Below, piece by piece: positions 5,932 through 7,341 of a stretch of DNA of 7,341 nucleotides; position 1 is the stretch's first letter; every line of letters begins with the position of its first letter. Source of the stretch: Planctomycetota bacterium (GTDB lineage: Bacteria > Planctomycetota > Phycisphaerae > WQYP01); contig JAJZNY010000086.1 in assembly GCA_021852245.1 (NCBI GenBank), positions 1-7,341 of the forward strand. Direction: 5' to 3'. Both the position numbers and the translations under genes were made by a program. The notes under the pieces are model-generated. The model was given only the letters and a program-made list of their open reading frames with translations. It searched no databases and was not told where the DNA came from.

Positions 5932-7341
5932 TCAATGCGGAAGATAAATAATCTGGGTAACAAAGTGCCCCCCCTGCATTCGATTATCGCGATCGGTGAC
6001 CAGATACGTAATTTTCAGGGCTTTAGGCCAATACTCCTCATTCTGGGAGTAAAAAACCCACGTCTCCGGACAACCATCATCACCCGGCAGCAGATCCGAC
6101 TCATAACTGCTCGGTAGGCCGCTGTTATCCAGTCCCCACCACTCAAGCTGTGGAGGGTTGCTGCCCGGTACGATTGACCCATCGGTCCAATCGACCGAAA
6201 AGCTCGGAACGCCGCGAAGCATGATCGGTTCCATGCGAATACAGCCGTTGAGTATTCCATGGGTAGAATCATAAGGTGTCGCTACGGTACCATATCTGTT
6301 GCAGAGTGGATCGGCGATGGGCACATTGATATTACCTTGACTCACGGCCAGGCTGTTGAGGTACGAGGCCAGTGTCTGCTGCGGCCCGCTGCTGCCACCG
6401 CCGCCTCCACCCGGTCCGCCAGGCCCGCCTCCTGGTCCACCCTGAAGGCCGACATCGTAAGCGGCATCAAGTCCGGAAGAGGTCTGATAGAACGTCTCCC
6501 CGTCCGGCGCTGTCCAATAGCCGCCGTTTCCATTCAGGCTGCTGTAGACTCCGGCTCCCCAAGTTGGACTTCCCGGTGGAATCATCAAGATGCATTCACG
6601 GCCGAAGAAAAATTGACCGGCCGTTTCACCGGATGGAAGTGCGGCGGGACTTCCATTTGGAATCGAACTCGGATTCCAACTGTTTTCAGGCCAATACGGC
6701 AATTCGGGATTTCCAGTATCTTCCGCCGCAGGTCCATAGGAGGCCGTCAACTGGCCATACCAGATTTGCGCTTTAGTCGCTGTGAGATAATCACTCATAC
6801 TCAGCGTGGCGGATGATCCCGATCCCGAATAACTGCCGGTGCGGCCCTGAAAATGGCCATCGGCAACAAACGTGAGCTGATCCGCTCGCCAGACCGGATA
6901 TTGTGAGGGAGTCCAACCGGAGGATGATCCTATCGATCCGCCCGGTCCACCTCCCGGCCCACCGGTATCCGCCGGGGGCGGAATGTACAACTCACGCCAT
7001 AAAAGCGGCAATGTAGAGGGATTTTCCCCGCTGCTTGAGCCCGTCGATCCACCCCCGCCGCTCCCGCCACCGGGCCCTCCGCCGGGGCCCCCACCGGGCC
7101 CTCCGCCCGGCCCGCCGCCACCGCCACCTGTACCTCCACCGGAGGTATTACCGGCGGCCGCCACGAGGCTCGGATGTATGCACAAATAATAATTGTCGTT
7201 GTACGTTACTTCATCGCCCGGAGTGTATTGTACGCCCGGAAGCCATGGTGGAGCATAGTAATGTTGTCGAATGACGAGAAATTCATTGGTGTCAAAATGC
7301 CGGAAGTCATGCGATATCTGCGCTTCAACCACCCGTACAGA
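5932..7341 (-). CDS. GspJ/PilW-like minor pseudopilin with Gly/Pro linkers, N-terminus outside the window
   Basis: The frame is open to the right edge of the window; a GTG at 7332 is the first start-like codon, but residues 'SVR' precede it. The prepilin helix therefore probably lies beyond the edge, leaving ~469 residues here. Seen from the GTG, a post-helix segment 'VEAQISHDFRHFD' is typical of the GspJ region just after the membrane helix. A CBM5/12-like module follows at ~27-118 (PW...Y..GDEV.Y...YYLC.H, then NTS, later LLW). Next come 'DQLTFVADGHFQGR' (~151-164) and 'AQIWYGQL' (~188-195), GspJ-like core strands. The C-terminal 'WPKALKITYLVTDRDNRMQGG' (~435-455) and 'IIYLPH' are characteristic of large GspJ-like pseudopilins. 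Gly/Pro tracts occur at ~65-97, ~124-132 and ~298-313. It directly precedes the GspK-like gene, matching the J-K order of secretion operons. The length is about twice that of classical GspJ. Without the N-terminus, the subfamily (J versus PilW) is uncertain. Confidence 0.68.
   Translation of the reverse strand, partial: SVRVVEAQISHDFRHFDTNEFLVIRQHYYAPPWLPGVQYTPGDEVTYNDNYYLCIHPSLVAAAGNTSGGGTGGGGGGPGGGPGGGPGGGPGGGSGGGGSTGSSSGENPSTLPLLWRELYIPPPADTGGPGGGPGGSIGSSSGWTPSQYPVWRADQLTFVADGHFQGRTGSYSGSGSSATLSMSDYLTATKAQIWYGQLTASYGPAAEDTGNPELPYWPENSWNPSSIPNGSPAALPSGETAGQFFFGRECILMIPPGSPTWGAGVYSSLNGNGGYWTAPDGETFYQTSSGLDAAYDVGLQGGPGGGPGGPGGGGGGSSGPQQTLASYLNSLAVSQGNINVPIADPLCNRYGTVATPYDSTHGILNGCIRMEPIMLRGVPSFSVDWTDGSIVPGSNPPQLEWWGLDNSGLPSSYESDLLPGDDGCPETWVFYSQNEEYWPKALKITYLVTDRDNRMQGGHFVTQIIYLPH
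5968..5974 (-). repeat. G7 homopolymer near the 3' end of the GspJ-like gene
   Basis: Seven G on the coding strand encode the Gly-Gly of 'MQGGHF', 14 residues before the stop. A slip here would alter only the last C-terminal strand and could run into the start of the next gene. Confidence 0.85.
6394..6441 (-). repeat. Third Gly/Pro linker of the GspJ-like gene
   Basis: 'GGPGGGPGGPGGGGGG' at residues ~298-313 separates the central portion ('FYQTSSGLDAAYDVGLQ') from 'QQTLASYLNSLAV'. It is shorter and less regular than the tract at 7042-7140, but has the same Gly-Gly-Pro composition. Confidence 0.75.
6937..6963 (-). repeat. Second, short Gly/Pro linker of the GspJ-like gene
   Basis: 'GGPGGGPGG' at residues ~124-132 is followed by a Ser-rich stretch, between the CBM-like module and the 'DQLTFVADGHF' core strand. 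Confidence 0.7.
7042..7140 (-). repeat. 12-bp repeat tract encoding the main (GGGP)n linker of the GspJ-like gene
   Basis: About 33 residues are almost all Gly/Pro. The core consists of four 12-bp units (7067-7078, 7079-7090, 7091-7102, 7103-7114). The first and third are identical on the plus strand (CCACCGGGCCCT), a sign of recent tandem duplication. The tract lies inside the CBM5/12-like module, between its 'NTS' and its closing 'LLW'. Confidence 0.8.

Noticed and set aside
5912..5935. TTG at 5935 as the start of the GspK-like gene, giving a 4-base overlap with the upstream stop
   Set aside because: The ATG at 5911 has a well-spaced GGAG, and a TTG start would lengthen an already long prepilin leader. 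The overlap remains possible but is less likely.
7042..7140. Gly/Pro tract as a collagen-like domain
   Set aside because: Collagen needs strict G-x-y triplets; this tract has a four-residue GGGP period and long pure Gly runs, so it is a linker rather than a triple helix.

Overview
The window (roughly mid-50s % GC by eye) looks like a chromosomal segment of a Gram-negative-type environmental bacterium. The best guess is Planctomycetota (Phycisphaerae-like) or a near relative. This rests on the style of the two large pseudopilin-like genes: an N-terminal R-G-hydrophobic prepilin segment followed by a very long, Ser/Gly/Thr-rich periplasmic region carrying inserted domains. The lineage is an inference from protein style, not from a marker gene.

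Layout. Bases 1-527 (+) hold the C-terminal part of a type II NADH:quinone dehydrogenase. Everything after it is on the minus strand and converges on it. Read in transcription order, from right to left, these genes are: a GspJ/PilW-like minor pseudopilin missing its N-terminus (5932-7341); a giant 1189-residue GspK-like tip pseudopilin (2342-5911) 20 bp downstream of it; a 267-bp gap with two hairpins and a tandem repeat (2075-2341); a membrane-anchored TPR-like protein (1367-2074); a 114-bp gap; and a stand-alone formimino-THF cyclodeaminase / methenyl-THF cyclohydrolase family protein (629-1252).

The most unusual part is the J-K pair. The gene order matches the J-then-K order of type II secretion operons, and the core signatures of GspK are present. 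Those are the prepilin helix lacking Glu+5, the 'D...LNLN' motif, the 'KVNINTA' helix-hairpin-helix entry and a C-terminal 'RTDTFAVYGYI' block. The proteins are nevertheless greatly enlarged. Both carry a short Trp/Tyr/Gly/His/Trp module resembling the chitin-binding CBM5/12 fold, both carry (GGGP)n linkers encoded by 12-bp repeats, and the K-like protein also has a lamin-tail-like domain. I infer a pseudopilus tip decorated with polysaccharide-binding or adhesive modules. The coding strand of these genes also has a G9 homopolymer, a G7 homopolymer and potential G-quadruplex tracts that could cause slippage or structure.

The NADH dehydrogenase, TPR and folate genes look like ordinary housekeeping or accessory genes with no visible functional link to the pseudopilins beyond proximity. 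No tRNA, rRNA, CRISPR array or insertion sequence was seen.
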